In this document: piece after piece, positions 18,656 to 33,600 of the stretch
Numbering within the stretch: position 1 is the first letter of the stretch
Layout of the letters: each line of letters starts with the position of its first letter
Assembly (NCBI GenBank): GCA_958510825.1
Contig: OY294046.1
Coordinates: 10,022,847 to 10,086,846, forward strand
Length of the DNA stretch: 64,000 nucleotides
Direction: 5' to 3'
DNA from: Brachypterus glaber
Taxonomy: Eukaryota > Arthropoda > Insecta > Coleoptera > Kateretidae
The notes under the pieces: model-generated
What the model was told of the DNA's origin: nothing
Databases searched by the model: none
The model's input: only the letters and a program-made list of their open reading frames with translations
Made by a program: the position numbers and the translations under genes

Positions 18656-21600
18656 GTAAGTTCCCTACCCTGATGAAGTTATAAACCAGCCATCTCAATC
18701 TCTATGAATCTAATGAAGCTGAAGTTTTCAACGTTTTTTTGTAACAAAAATTCAAATAGTATAATCAAGTATAACTAGTACATAACAAACGTTTTTAGCG
18801 CACGAGTACAAGTTTAGAAAACAAGCCACTTGCAGCGAGTTTTCTAAAGTACTAGTGCGCTAAAAACGTGTTATGGAATAAGTGCTTTAATATACTATTT
18901 TAATTTTCGATGCAAAAAAACGTTGCAAACTTCAGCTTCATTAAAAAAGTTATTACCAGAACAAAAATTTAATCCCCCTTTTACATAAGAACACTTAATT
19001 AGTTGGGAAGTGAACTAGACAACTTATCTAGTGTCTTTACTTTTACATCCCTTCCCCCAACTGATTTTGCTCAAATATGAACTTGTCCAATATAAAAATA
19101 TATCTGTATACCAAATTTCAAGCCTCCAGCTCAATGCGTTCTTAAGTTATTGTAGATACAGACAAACAGATGTATTTTTTTCTTTGCTTTTTTATGTTTC
19201 TCTACATTTTATGAAAAACATAAGGCAAAAAGAATTGTTATTTATATACCAAGGGACTAAACTGGCTGTTTTAGTCTCGCTGCATTAGTCAGCCAAGTTT
19301 AGTCCTGAGGTATATACACTATTTTTTGCAGGACCAAACATAATTTAGGTAGGTAGATAACATTAAAATTAAAAACCACGCGTCTAAAATCGGTTGTTTT
19401 ATTTTCGTAATTTAATCAAGATGCCTGTAAATTGCGAAAAGTCAGTTTCAAGGCTATCGCGATTTCAATTTCAAAAAATGGACGAAGATGATAAATTTTA
19501 AGTTATGTATAAATTGTTATAACAATAGTTATTTTTAAAGGTTTTCTTTAAAATTAAATAAATTAGTTTGAATCGCTAATTTATTACAAAACACCACCAA
19601 AACTAATTTTTGAACCAGCAAAGTACATAGTAAGTAAAATATTTTAATATTATCAAGGTTGCCGTGATTTTTATTCCCTAGGGAGAAAAACGGCAAGTTT
19701 AGTCCCGAAAATGAAAGCGTAAAATTAGGTTTTAGTCTTGGTCATGCAAAAATGATATTTTTTTGATTTTTAAAAAAAGTGTAACCCCCCATAACTTTTA
19801 TTTTTGGGTTAATTACTTTCAAAAACAATAGATCCCTAGATCCCTAGGGATCTTCCCCTCATAAAACTTGATTTTTCCTGAAAATTTCGAGTCGATCGGA
19901 TTATTTGGTTATCGTGTGACAGACGGAATTTTTCAAAATTTATTATCTTTTCTTGTATCCAAGAATTTTTTTTCTAGGACGTTTTTTTGGCGATTTTGGA
20001 AAATTCGAAACTACCGTATAATACTATTCTAGCACTACGCGCTGTGAAATGTATATTAATAATAATTTTGGATTATAATATAATATATTATAAGTTTTTT
20101 TACGTTTTAGGGGGGCGTTTAATATTAAATTACAAATCCAGGTTTATTTAATAACACTGAAACACTTGCTGCAGGGGGTAAAGTTGGATAATTTTTACTC
20201 TATATTCAGTTTCAGCAACCTTAAAAACACATATTTTTACAAAAATATTGTAAACATTTAAATATAATTACCCCCCACCAGGGCTGAGTTGGAAACCCTC
20301 ACTTAGAAAAGGACGAAAAAAAAGAAAAGTGGGCCTTAGTTTCGTTTGTGCAATTTTGGTTTTCGAGATATAAGAGTTTTCCCAAAATTGTCCTGGATCC
20401 CGCATTTATATTTTGAAAAGAAAAATACGCGGGCGCTTGGAACATGAAAAGAAATAGAAAAAAAAATATTTTTTTTTTCGTAAATTTGTTTTTTTTTTTT
20501 TCAAAAAAATAATTTTTTTTGGGAACAAAAATCAAAAATATATTTTTTAAAATTTTTGTAAAATTTCCACAGTTTTTGGGCTTCCTGCGACATATAGAGT
20601 AAAAATTCCAACGGGATTCTATTCATATGACTAAATACTAGTAACTAAACCTAAAAAAGAGTCTATTTTTATTTTTATCATTTTATAAACGTTTTTCTGA
20701 AAAATTAAATAGCGTTTTTTTTTCATTTTTCAGAAAAATGTTTATAAAACGATAAAAATATTAGAAACAGAATATTTTTTAGGTTTAGTTACTAATATTT
20801 AGTCTTATCAATAGAATTCCGTTGGAATTTTTACTCTATGTGTTACAGGAAGCCCAAAAATTGTGGAGCCATTTAAAAAGTGTCTTTTGGAAGATGCCCT
20901 CTGAAGTGATCAAGATGTACTAAAAATGCAAAAAAAAAATATATTCTTAATATGTTTTATAAATATGGCCAATCAGTTCAATAAATACAATATTCTTTTA
21001 ATAAAAAAAAAATAATATATTTTTTTCCAATTAAAAGTCCAAACAAAAAGTCCCCTAAAAAAATTGTTTTTCCAAAATTAAAATTTTTGCGAGGCCCCGG
21101 TAAATCAATACTTAAGAATTCGATCCGACCATAAGTAATAAATTTAATTTCAGATCCATTCAAGGACGCAAAAAATAATTAAAAACTCCTGGGTCACGAT
21201 AAAACAAAAACTCTTGTTGAATCAAAGAGAAACTTGCTCTCAGACGTGCAGAACTATAGATGCCGTTTTAAAATCGAATTTTATAGATGCCAAAAAAGTC
21301 CTTGGATTTCAGGTAAGCACCATCACAGATTACACTATACACCGATTTAAATTGTTAAACTAGATAAAACATTGCAAGCACCCTGACAAAACATCGGCAC
21401 TATTGTATAGTAGAGCCATATAGTTTGGAAATTTCAAATTAGGTGTTTTGTTTGATTTTAAATTCTGTATCTTTAAAAAATTATATTCTAGCAAAAAACT
21501 GTATATAACATTTTTTATAGGGCTTAAAAAGAGCTTTTATTTAAAATATAATTTTTTGAAATCGGGTTAAAAATATGTGAGATATGCTAAAAAAACCTTT

Positions 21601-24600
21601 TACTGCTTTAAACGCCAATATCTCGAAAACAATGCGTTTTAGGAAAACGTTGTTTTTAACATTTTTTGACCAATTTAAAATTATCTTTTATATGTGCTAA
21701 ATTAACCAAATACAATAATAATTACCTTAATTATAAACAAAAAACGCTAAAAATAGGAGTTTTACCCTATTTTTACCCCCTCACCCCCAATCGTTTACCC
21801 CCAAAATCTAATCAGCTCTTAGGAATACGATAAGAAACAATATGCAAAAAAACACAAGTCGATATCTCATGTAGAACAGACATACGGACGCAAAATTTTT
21901 TTTTACTGATTTCGACTCAGAATGGTCGTTGCTAATTTCTTGTCCCACTTATTTGTGACGAGCGTAGTACACGGAACCTTGTACAGTGCATGTCTAAAGT
22001 CCGCCCCTCCCTTTAACTTTTGAACGACACACAACTTCCCTTTTCATATCCTTTCAAATTAGTGCCTAGTGCCGATGTTTTGATAAGGTGCTTGCTGTTC
22101 AGCTGATTTATAATTGATATCTTAAGCTGTTGAAAAGTTAAAGGGTGGGGCACTTTTGAACCGCACTGTTTAAGCGCCACAAGATTCTTTCTTACCTGTA
22201 CAGTACCTATTTGTATTTCAGACCTCAATTAAAGTTGGCACCCTGCTCCAAATCCTGCGCACCGAGCCGGTTCAACTATCAAAATGGCTGCTGATTGGCG
22301 AACAGATTGTCGACGATCACCTGAACTATCCGAGCGTGGTGGAGATCATCGTCAACAGCCTGTACTCGTCGTGTATATTCCCCGAAGACAAAAAATACAT
22401 GCTGACGCTTTTGAATGAGCTGGCCAAGTTACAGTTGTTGCATGGGGAGCCGAGGCGGGTTTTGAAGCAAAGAACGTGTTCATTTAGGTATAGTTTATTT
22501 ATAAATGGATTATAGATACAGCCTGTTCCAGAACTCGCGTACAGAAATTTGAGGGTATATTAAAAACCCTCTGGAAAATATGAAAAAAAATTCAAAAAAA
22601 AATCCATCTTCAATACTAATTAAAAAGGCAGCTATTTAATCTGACCAATCCTGTTGCTGATGTTAAATTACCTACAAATTAGTTTTTCCCTACTTTTTAG
22701 TAACTATGGTTGATTTTAATTGTTGACGCGTGCATTGTTTGAGACTTTCAACTTTAGAATCTTTTTAGATTATTATAAAACCGGCAGGGGCTATCAAATA
22801 TTCTATTTTTATAGGGTCACTCCATTCGGCGGTGGTTTTTTGACATTAATAAATATTTATGTCACATTAATCACCATGTCAACCTACAGAATATGTACCT
22901 GCGATATTAAATTTGTTTCCATAGCTACAAATTCAACTTTTAAAGGTAATTTAACATCAGCAACAATATTGGTCCACTTAAAGCGTTCTTATTTTTGAAT
23001 TGAATGAAGATGGATGTTTTTTTACAAATTTTTCATATTTTCCAGAGGGTGTTTAATAATAAAAATCCTTTTTATACGAGTTTTTAACGAGGTTTTTATA
23101 TTTTTGAAATTGGGTGCGGGTTTTGACATATTGGCTCTGTTTAGTTTTCGCTGGACCACTCTGCATATATTTCTTAATTATATCTTAATGTATTTTAATT
23201 TGTTATAGGCTTTTTTATTTGTTGTTTCACGAGGTATCCCAAAACGCTAAAATATTCTTATCGGCAGCTCTGGAGATGCCGATAATGCAGCTATTGGCCT
23301 ATAATGATTTTTATTTGGATTTGGACCCTGACAAAACAGTCATGAGGCAAGTTAAAATACTTATTTACCCACCCAAAATAGTATATTCTATAACTAGTAT
23401 GGAATGACTATTCCATACGTGTTGTAGACTATACTTTTTCTTGACTGCAAATATGAAACACTGTATGGCTTTAAACTGCGGACAAGGTTAAAAACAATGT
23501 TTTTTGTGACTTGACATTTTAAATGCAACAAAACACATATTTTTAAATAAAGCATTTGTTGTTATTTAATAGTTTTATCAAAACAGTACTTAAAAAAAAA
23601 TATTTAATTTTAGCACATATTTACAAATTATAATGCAAAAGTTGAAGGTTATGTCAGATTGTTGTGACATATATCAGATTTAAATATTTAACAATAGATG
23701 GAGCAGTTTTAATTTTTTGAACTAAATTGATGCAAAACTTGTCAAATATTAAGAAAAGCTAATAAACTTTATGTAATTTTAACTTAAAACTTTAAATTGC
23801 ATTAAATTATTCAATATTTCATGGTAAAATATATATATTTTTGCTAATTTTGCTACAGTTTTCTTTACTTTTATAAACAAGAGATGGCACTACATGTGCT
23901 CATTCTAACACTTGATACCGTATCTAGAGCTAGAATGGATTCATTCTGTGTTTGAAAAGTGTGTGTATTTGCTTACATTCTAAAGCAGTCTTAGAAAAAA
24001 TTGTTTTTATTTAAAAATTTCTCTAGGTACAAAGATGTTCAAAATACCTTTAAGGATGCTGTGGAATATCGAAACAAAGTTGTTGAGAAACTGGCTGAGT
24101 TCACAAATGTTTTTGTCAATTCAATTTTGGAAAATGTATACAGTTTTCCAAAATCCATATCATGGATCGTTTGTCAAGTGAGCAAACTGATCGAAAAACA
24201 ATTTAGCACCAAAGAAGTAAGTATTTTTTTGTATATTAAAATAAAACTGGCTAGTATAGCTGGTACAGTTGGACTCACAAAAAACGCAAGATTTAAATAT
24301 GCTAAAATGTCAATTTTACTAATTATTTTATAGTTTAAGTAAGATTTTAAGAAATAGGTTAGATTAATTTGACAATTAATTGTCAGTTTTTTCAAAGTTT
24401 ATTACAGAAATTGCATGCGAATAAATTAAAAATTAAAAATAATAATAAATAATAAACTGAAAAAACATCTAGAATATTTAATCAAATCAAAAATTAAAAC
24501 ACAATATTTAGTAAATCTTATGAAAAAATTAAATTTTGAACTCCACTAACCAAACATATAATTTATGAAAATTATGATTTTCGTTTATGGTTTTTGACCC

Positions 24601-27600
24601 AGGAAAATTTGTATTGTTTATAGCATGCACCGCTTCTTGTAAATGGTATTCTCTCAAATAATTAAGTAAATTTTCATCCTGTATTTAATTTGATATCTTC
24701 TTTCTTTCCGAGTCTACAGGCCCTTTGCTCCCCCATTTTTTCTTCAATCTTGACCATTATTCTTTTTTCTATGATCTTAACACAACTCTCCGAAACACTA
24801 AATAACCTTGCCACAATTAAAGGTCTATCTAGATCACATCCTTCTTCCAATATACTTATAGTTTGAGATTTTGACAAATATTGTCAACATGACAACGGCT
24901 TTGTTTGTATTGTAATTATTGAATTTACGCAACTAAATTTTCAATCTTGTTTTTTTTTTCGGATTCAACTGTATAATGTCTCATGCTAATCTTAATAAGG
25001 CTCATCTTCGTAGATTATTTTCATGTACTTACTTTAACCAGGGGTGTGCGAAACGGATTTTTTTCTCGAAAACGGTTAATCCTACAGTATTACAACAAGA
25101 GCACCTTTTTGATGTATTTTGACCTAAGGAATCATATTCCAAAAATAAAAGTTACACAGAAAAAAGTTTGGGACAAAAAACTGAAGCCCCCCCCGTTTCG
25201 CACACCCCTGGTTAACATAAGTACCTAAAAATAACATACGAAGATGGACCTTATTAAGATTAGTTCACTTGCAAAACCTCGTTGCTTTATCTCAAAGGGT
25301 TTCTGAGTTACTAAACAAAAACCGAATTTTTTAGCCACTTTCAAAGGGGCTTAGCTCCATTACGACGCATTTTTAGACATATTTTATGATGTGCAATGTC
25401 CCGCTAAAATTTCGGACCCTATTTCAAATACACCGTGTGAAATTTCTCAGTTAGGGGGAAGTAGGGCAACGGTGCGCAGTGGGTGATCGTGCACACCACC
25501 GAAAATTTAAAAAAATGTTACCTTTTAATTGCAAAAATCCAAAGTGATAAAAATTTACAAAAAATCCAAAAAGAGTACATATAAAAAAGTTTGGGCCAAA
25601 AATGTGTTAAGCCTAATACATTTTTCCGTCTAGGGACGCCTCTGGATAAATTCAAATAAACAAATTAACCTAAACTTATTGCCCTTATACTATTATTGCT
25701 TAAAGGGTACCAGAGTTATTAATTAAAAAGCTTATTTTTATTACAATTTTAAAGGGCTGTAGCTCTCTTAGGGCTCATTTGCGGCCCAACCTTTATAGGA
25801 ACCTTTTTTGATATTTTTCGTTGTAGAATCACCTCTTAAATTTTGACATGCCAGTTATTGAACACCCCTATAATTAAAATTTGTTTAAATTAAAATAACT
25901 TATTTCGATTTACAAAATAATTCTTAATAATTATGCCATATATTCAGTACATGGTAGCAATATCCGTCAAGTATGTGGCCACGAATGATCCGTGCCACAT
26001 TATATAATTGGCCCAGTTCTCATTTACTTATAGAATTTATTTTAAAACAGGCAAACGCAATGGTCACCGAACTGATATTCAATCTGTACATTTGCCCGGC
26101 AATCGTCGATCCCGAACAATACGGCATTTGCTCAACGAACATATCCGAAATCGCCCGACACAATCTCATCCAAGTAGCTCAGATCATCCAAACTTTGGCA
26201 CTCTTAAAATACGAAAGCCCAGAGCTCAAACTTGCTGATATAGTAAACTCGTTAGATAACAAAAATGCTATTACTGGGTTCTACGAAATTTTGTTTTTCG
26301 ATTTAGAAAATATGAAAACTGCACCCTTAGATTCCAGCCCTAGCATCACCAGAGACCTCTTTTTATTCACTGAAAACGAACTCACTATTCTCGTAAATTT
26401 TCTTCAAAAAGTCAAAGAACAAGATAAACTATCAAGTTTGGAAATTCAAGAACAACTAGCTAATTTAAATCTGAATCTATCACCTACAAAAACCAATAAT
26501 ATAGAACAAAGTACAGAATTAGTTTTAAATAAATCAAAGTTCTTTTCTAGTAAAAACAACCATACCAAACACAATATAGAACATTTTAAAACGAATCTTG
26601 TTTTAATACTAAGTATAGATAATGTTTGTTTTGAACCAATAGGAGTATTACCAGAAGAAAAAGTAATACAAATTCAAACTGAAAATGATAATTTAAGTAG
26701 CAATGTAGACGAAAAACAGAGTTATCCTAATTTTGATGAAGCCTCTGATAATTTAGAAGTAATTTCTGAGGCGGCTAGTAATCATTCTGTTGCTAGCAGT
26801 ATAGAGTTAGAAGAAAATGAAGATCAAAATGATAATTTGTCGGATATGGTAAGCGCTAATGTTTCTGGTAGAGGTACGCCCAATATATCCGGTAGAGATA
26901 CTCCATCTTCTCAAGTAAATGAAAATGAAGACAGAATTTTAGTGGAAAATAGACCTCAAGATGTTAATAACGTAGAACCGGTACAAGCACCTCAGATCAG
27001 CAGGCAAATCAGATCAGAAATAGACGACAAGTTTTGTAAATTCGAGATCAAAAAGCTTGCGGAAGGTGATGAAACAATTTCTATCATATCAGAAACTTGG
27101 AGTACAGATGTACTAAGCTCCGATAATGAAGCAGTAGATTCTACTGATCATAGAACAAATTTTCAATTAATGGATCAACCTATTTTAGAAAATATTCCTA
27201 ACAGTGTTTTGGATATATCTGAAACACAAAGTGAAAGTGCCTGGTCTACTGATGTCACAGCTTCGGACACAGATAGACTGACCGAAGTTGATCAAGATGA
27301 GATAAATTCGGATAACAATTCGGTCGAAAATGTCGTAACGACTCCCAGAAGATCCAGTAGTTCTTTTGGACCACCTCAAAATTTCGTGTCTCCTCAAAAT
27401 TTCGTACAACCTCAAAATTATAACTATTCAAACAACAGTATCTTTCAGGAACTTAAAAACACGAAAACTATCGATTCCAATGCCAATATGATCAAAGGAA
27501 TAGAAAAAAAAGTTGTAACTGAACAAAATGTATCATACGAAACGTGTTCAAATGAAATGTTACTGTCAAAAACCACTAGTTATAGTTCTAGAGTTACTAA

Positions 27601-30600
27601 TAAAGTTACTACCAGCGAGTTAACCAATATGGCGGGTCCAAGTGGGTTAAATAACGTGAAACAGGTGAATAGTTTACAATATCATACGAATAAAACGAAT
27701 AACGAAGTTTTATTGAGTAACACGAGCCTCAACTCGAGCTCGAGTGGCTCGAGCAGTAACAGTTTTGAAAATAACAAAATGTCTTTGAACGAAAACTGGG
27801 AGAATAAGCCGTATAGTTCAGGAAGTAGTTTGAATATTACGCTGACGCCGAGCGAGTCCACAAGCGAATTGTCGATAATCAACAATCAAAATGTTCACTA
27901 CAATAATCATAGTTTTAACAATACGAATAATGTGGCTTTGAGAAAGACGAGCACACTAGCACAAAATCAGGTAAGAATAATATTTTATTAGGTCTGTTCG
28001 TTGGTGTTGCACTTTCTTGCATTGACATACACTTTTCGTCCAACCAAATAAGTACTGTATTTGTGCCCTAATTTTTAAACATTACAAAGAATTTGTTCGA
28101 CTGTAAAGTGCAAGAAAGTGCAACACCAATGAACAGACCTATTATAACATGTTAACTATTAACAGTTCAACACTACACTCCGTCCAGTTATGCAAGATAG
28201 TAAGGGACGCGGCCTGTTTTACACCACAGAGCGCATAAATAGCATAATTATGCATAAATCGTAGTGTATCCAAAATTTAACAGATGTTGATGCTGTTTTC
28301 CTGGAAAGGGCCAATCCAAAGACTCGCATAACAAGCATAGTACATAAGAATGCGATGCCAGGATTGGCTTGATGTGTCGTCATGTATCTTGTAATGGTTG
28401 TTTTGCGAGCCTCTGGATAGGCCTTAAGTTGTAAGTGTGACCTAAATATTTGAAGTTTTCCTTGTGTTCAATATAATTTACAGTACAATATGTAGAATAT
28501 GCTAATTTAGTGTGAGTGTATGAAGAATAAACCAAAAAAGTACCTTTTTCAATACCGTACACAATAACATTATGTATAACCATTTTTTTATTTAACTTTC
28601 TCTTCTTTTATAGACAAAAAATGTCACTATATCTTATATGTGAAATGGTACGAGTTTTTAACCAATAATGTAGCTTAAAAATCGCGGGAATTTTAAACTA
28701 CTATCTTGCATAATTGGACGGACTATAGGTACTCATTATTTCCTCACACTAAAGCACTTTATAGATTACACAGCCCCACAAAATAAAAAAAGGGTGTTCT
28801 ATTCAATTTTTGACGCTGAACCCGAAACTGATATTTAAAAAATTCGTGGTCCCTCAAAATCTTGAGGTAAAGCGCACAATGGTTTTTTTGTATGCATTCC
28901 ATTCAAAAAAAAAAAAAAAAGGTTTCGGTGAACTTACCGGACACAACAAATAGGACTAGTTTTGCACTAATTTTTCACTGTGGTACTAAAATTAACAATT
29001 ATAAATAAAATTAGATGCGGAAAACGTTGTTTTATTACTAAAAAATAACTTACATGGAGAAAAATGGTAAATAATAATTAATTTTATGAACCGCCATAAT
29101 ATTACTGATATATTTCACGTTGTCAGATTTTAATTTTGGTTTAAAGTGTTTTCTTGTATTATTCGGAATGATTTGTTGTTTGAAAAATTAACAATATTTT
29201 TGCACTGATTTTTGGTTTTACTACTAAAACTTACTGTTTTGAATATAATTAGGTGCGGAAAATTTTTTTGTTTTGTTAGAATTTTTATGACAATTTAATG
29301 GACGTTGGTTTACGTTAACGTTGGTTTACGTTGGTTTTGTGTTGTTATGTTTTTTTTTAATGGAGGAAGTTGCTTTACGTTAACGTTACATTTTTTGTTA
29401 AAATTTGTACTATTATTTTAAATAAAATAAATGTACAAACTGACAACGATGTTTATTAACTTAAAGTTGTACCAACTTAAAGTGAAATGCGCTTAAAATC
29501 CCTAACTTTGTTTATAAATGCAACTTTTTTTATTAATTTCTCGCTAATTTGTGAGTAATCCGCAAATGTTTCAAAAATACTATTTAAAGTAAGTACTTTT
29601 TATTGGTTAAAAAAAATAAGAATTCGTGTGTCCGGTAAAAAAAAATATATTGAAATATTGCTAAATAAAAATGATTCAGATTTTAAATACCCTAGTTAAT
29701 TTTTTACAGGCCCGCAAATCCAAACTTCGCACTTTTTTCGTGTTTTTCCGATATATTTTATTAAAAATTTTATATAAATAATAAAGATACAGCCAAAATT
29801 TTTTTTATGTAAACTAGTACATACATATGCTTTATAAAAAATGTAGGTATATTTTTTTATCGCCAGGAGCGGAGAGTCTGGGGGGGTTTAACGTTGCACA
29901 TGTCAATTGAAATATATCATAAAATTGTCTAGTACCCTTAACCTGAATGCTTTTCTCAAGTTTTTTTTAGCGATTTAAATAATTTTGACAATAAAAGACC
30001 TCCCTAATCCCTAATTTGCTACAAAATCACACGCACAGTAGCAAAATTTTATCATAAAGCTGGTCATCAAATATTAGGCTTTACAATCATATATGTCTCT
30101 AATCTCGCTTTAAAAATGTGTACCCAAATGAGTACGGTGGACGAAAATAGGTTAATATCACACAATCGACGAAAATCGGATCTTTTTAGGGCAGTTATTA
30201 TAACGCCATTGTCATGGTTTGGAAAGCAACGGCGTACTGCAGATGACGTCAGAGTTAAAATTGTGCATCGAGAAAAAATAACACAGGCCCACAAAAAAAA
30301 ATTGTGAGTCTTGGATTCCAATATGATATTCCTATGCATTTTTTCCCGCTGAAACCGAATCTGTAACCCGTTTGACCCTTACACGTCAGAATTTTGACAT
30401 AACCTCAAAAAACACTCGAAAACTACTGAAACCGCTAAAATCATCTACTCCATACCACTTTCATCCCCTTCCTCCAAATTCGTAATTTCGTAACACCATA
30501 ATCCCCTAACCTCGGAATACCATTACTCCATAACCTCAAAACCCCGTAACCTCATTAAGTAGAAAAATCTGGTTCAGGAAAACAGAACAATTACGTGAAA

Positions 30601-33600
30601 TTTTCTTGTACAACATAGTTATGAATAAGTAACTGTATAACCCTAAAATCCCATCACACCTCCAAACCCCTTCACTCCGTAACCCCATATATTATAACCT
30701 CTTAACCCCATCATCCTATTCTGTGGAGAAGTCCGGTTCTCGAAATCATAAGAGTTTTGTGAGTGAAGTCATGAATCAAGGTCTACTTTATTATTTTTTT
30801 AACCGGACTTCTTCACAGAATAGGATAATGGGATTAAGGGGATATAGTATATGGGGTTACGAAGTGAAGGATTTTGAGGTTATGGTGTTAGGGGATTTTG
30901 AGGTTACAGAGTTACTTACCTATGACTCTGTTCCACAAAAAAAAACTGAAGAATTTGTCCTGTTTTCCTAAACTAGATTTTTCTACTTAATGAGGTTACG
31001 GGGTTTTGAGGTTATGCCGCTATGGTATTATGAGGTTAGGGGATTATGGGGTTCTGGGGTTATAGAATTAGCAATTTGGGGACAGGGGTTTCAGTAGTTT
31101 TTCGGATGTTTTTTGAGGTTATGTCAAAATCCTGACGTGTAGGGGTTAAACGGGTTGAGGATTTAGTTTCAGCGGAAAAAAATACATAGGAATATCATAT
31201 TGGAATCCAAGACTCAAATTTTTTTTTTGTGGGTCTGTAATTTTTAAAATCCATTTAAAATGTTATAAAAGTGATTTTTGAGTTTCGGTTTTAATACCTA
31301 AGTATAAATATAAATTTAAAAAAATCGCAAAATTACGACATGGAAATCTTGTCCATTGCTATTATATAACTTTTTCATTGCAATACACTTTTAAAATATT
31401 GCACGATATTATGTCTTAGCAAAGAACTTTTACCTCAAGAAGTAATTTCAGACCAATGTTTATGAATGTGTCATCTTTTTGTTTGTTTATTTACTAACAG
31501 AAACGCGATCAGCTTTGTGGTGTAAAATCTAGATGTCGCTAGTCGACTTTCAGGCTACCTAGTAGCGATATTGCGTAGTTTCCACCTTATCATGAATTCA
31601 AATCATTATACTTAAATTAAAAATGTAAAAAACTTTATTGTGTATACTATAATTATGTTTAATAATATAGTATATTTATCTATTAAAATTAAACGACTAG
31701 TTCATATAAAACTCATACACAACTAATGTTTCTTAAAATTTACAATACAAAAATCCAAAGTATATGTTTCCAATCGGCAACACTGTACCCCTGTCAGTCA
31801 TTTTACGACATTAGACTGTGAGTTTACACATTCTTTCTCTCTCTTTACGCGTACTAAGTGTAAACAATAGTCACTCCCCACCAGCCCCTCGCCGTACTTG
31901 GTTCACGCTTCAAACAAAGCATACGGTAGATTTCATCATGCTCCTTCTTGAGGTAAAAGTTCTTTGTGTCTTAGGCTTTCTTAATGTAGTGTTTATTTCT
32001 CATATAGGTCAGAAAAAGTGGTTTACCTTCGACCGGGGCCATTCCGAAAAGCATCAGTTTCGACGTGAGTGCTGATAAAGGTTACGACGATGAAGCCCGT
32101 AAAAAGACAGGGTTTTTGGGCAAGTTTATCACGGGAATTCGGGGCAGACGTTCCAGTAAAACGTCGGTGAGGACGAGCGATGAATTCAGTAACGGTTTGG
32201 ATTCGCCGTTTCAAAGTGGTGGGAGGAAAATCATCGAGAGTTCGCCTATCAGAATGACTAACACAGGTATGAAATGGACGTAGATATGCAAAAAGGAACC
32301 AACAAAATTCCGAAAATAAGTTATATGCATGAAAAGTTGCCTAAATATACCGGGTGTTTTTTTAAGCCTGAAACTTTTAAATATTTTAGAAAAAAAAATC
32401 AGACACAAGTTGTTTATTTTGATGGGGGAAACAAAATGGCGTATTTATTTTTTACGAATATTAACGTTTTCAAGGTAATTTTAAGGTCAAATTTGTTTTT
32501 CTTAATAGAAACATATTTTTTTTACTGTTATTTAATTCTTCTCAAAAAAATAAAAATCTTTTGTAAAAAACTTTGATTGGACTTTTAGTTGCAGAGATAA
32601 CACAGCCACACAAAATTAAAAAAGTTGGATCACCGACGGACTCGACTAGTTGATTTCTATGTATTTTGAGCCGCTGAATTCGAATCTGAGGTCGTATTTT
32701 AAAAGTTATTTCCCATTTTCAACATAACCTCAAAAAACATACTTTTTGCAATGATATATGTTTTTTGAGGTTATGTTAAAAATGGGATCTAACTTTCAAA
32801 TTCTGACCTCAGATTCGGATTCAGCGGCTCAAAATACTAAGAATTGACTAGTCCATCGAAGATCCAACTTTTTTAATTTTGTGTGGCTGTGTTATCTCTG
32901 CAACTAAAAGTCCGATCAAAAAAAGTTTTTTACAATTGTTTGTTATTTTTTTGAGTAGAATTAAATAACACTAAAAAAAATATGTTTCTATTAAAAAAAA
33001 AACAAAGTTGACCTTCAAATTACCTTGAAAACGTTAATATTCGTAAAAAATAAATACGCCATTTTGTTTCCCCCATTAAAATAAACAACTTTTGTCTGAT
33101 TTTTTTTTCTAAAATACATAGTATCCGAAATATTTGAAAGTTTCAGGCTAAACTATATCCGTAAAAAGTAAATAAGCCATTTTATTTCCACCATCAGAAT
33201 AAACAACTTTTGTCCAACAAGAGTAAGATATTTGATCTTTCTATATAAAGTCGTATTAATGGTGCTGGTCGTTTGCAAAACAACTTTACACTACGATATT
33301 TCAAGAACGGTTTAACATAAAGACTTTAAATTTTGACAAAAATAAAAATGCGTGTGATTATGACCTTATAAGAGTCGCAAAATAGAAAAAGTTTGAAAAC
33401 AACCCCCGGATCTCATCTATATTTAGGTAGTGATTTTCTCGAAAATTAAAAGAGAGATAATTAAGTTTCGTAAAAATTAGTGTATAGAGACTATAAAAAG
33501 TAGTAAAAAATTAAATCCACCCCTCAACCCCCTCCTAAAACTTAGTTATCTCTTTTAGTTTCCGAGAAAGTCACTCCCTAAATATAGGGGGGTTGTTTTT

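Noticed and set aside
25973..26050. Extension of Gapvd1 exon 6 upstream to the ATG at 25973
   Set aside because: The acceptor at 26050 and the phase of exon 5 place the exon start at 26051; the upstream residues have no family match.
30723..30971. 82-residue plus frame
   Set aside because: Lies entirely in the arm of fold-back E.
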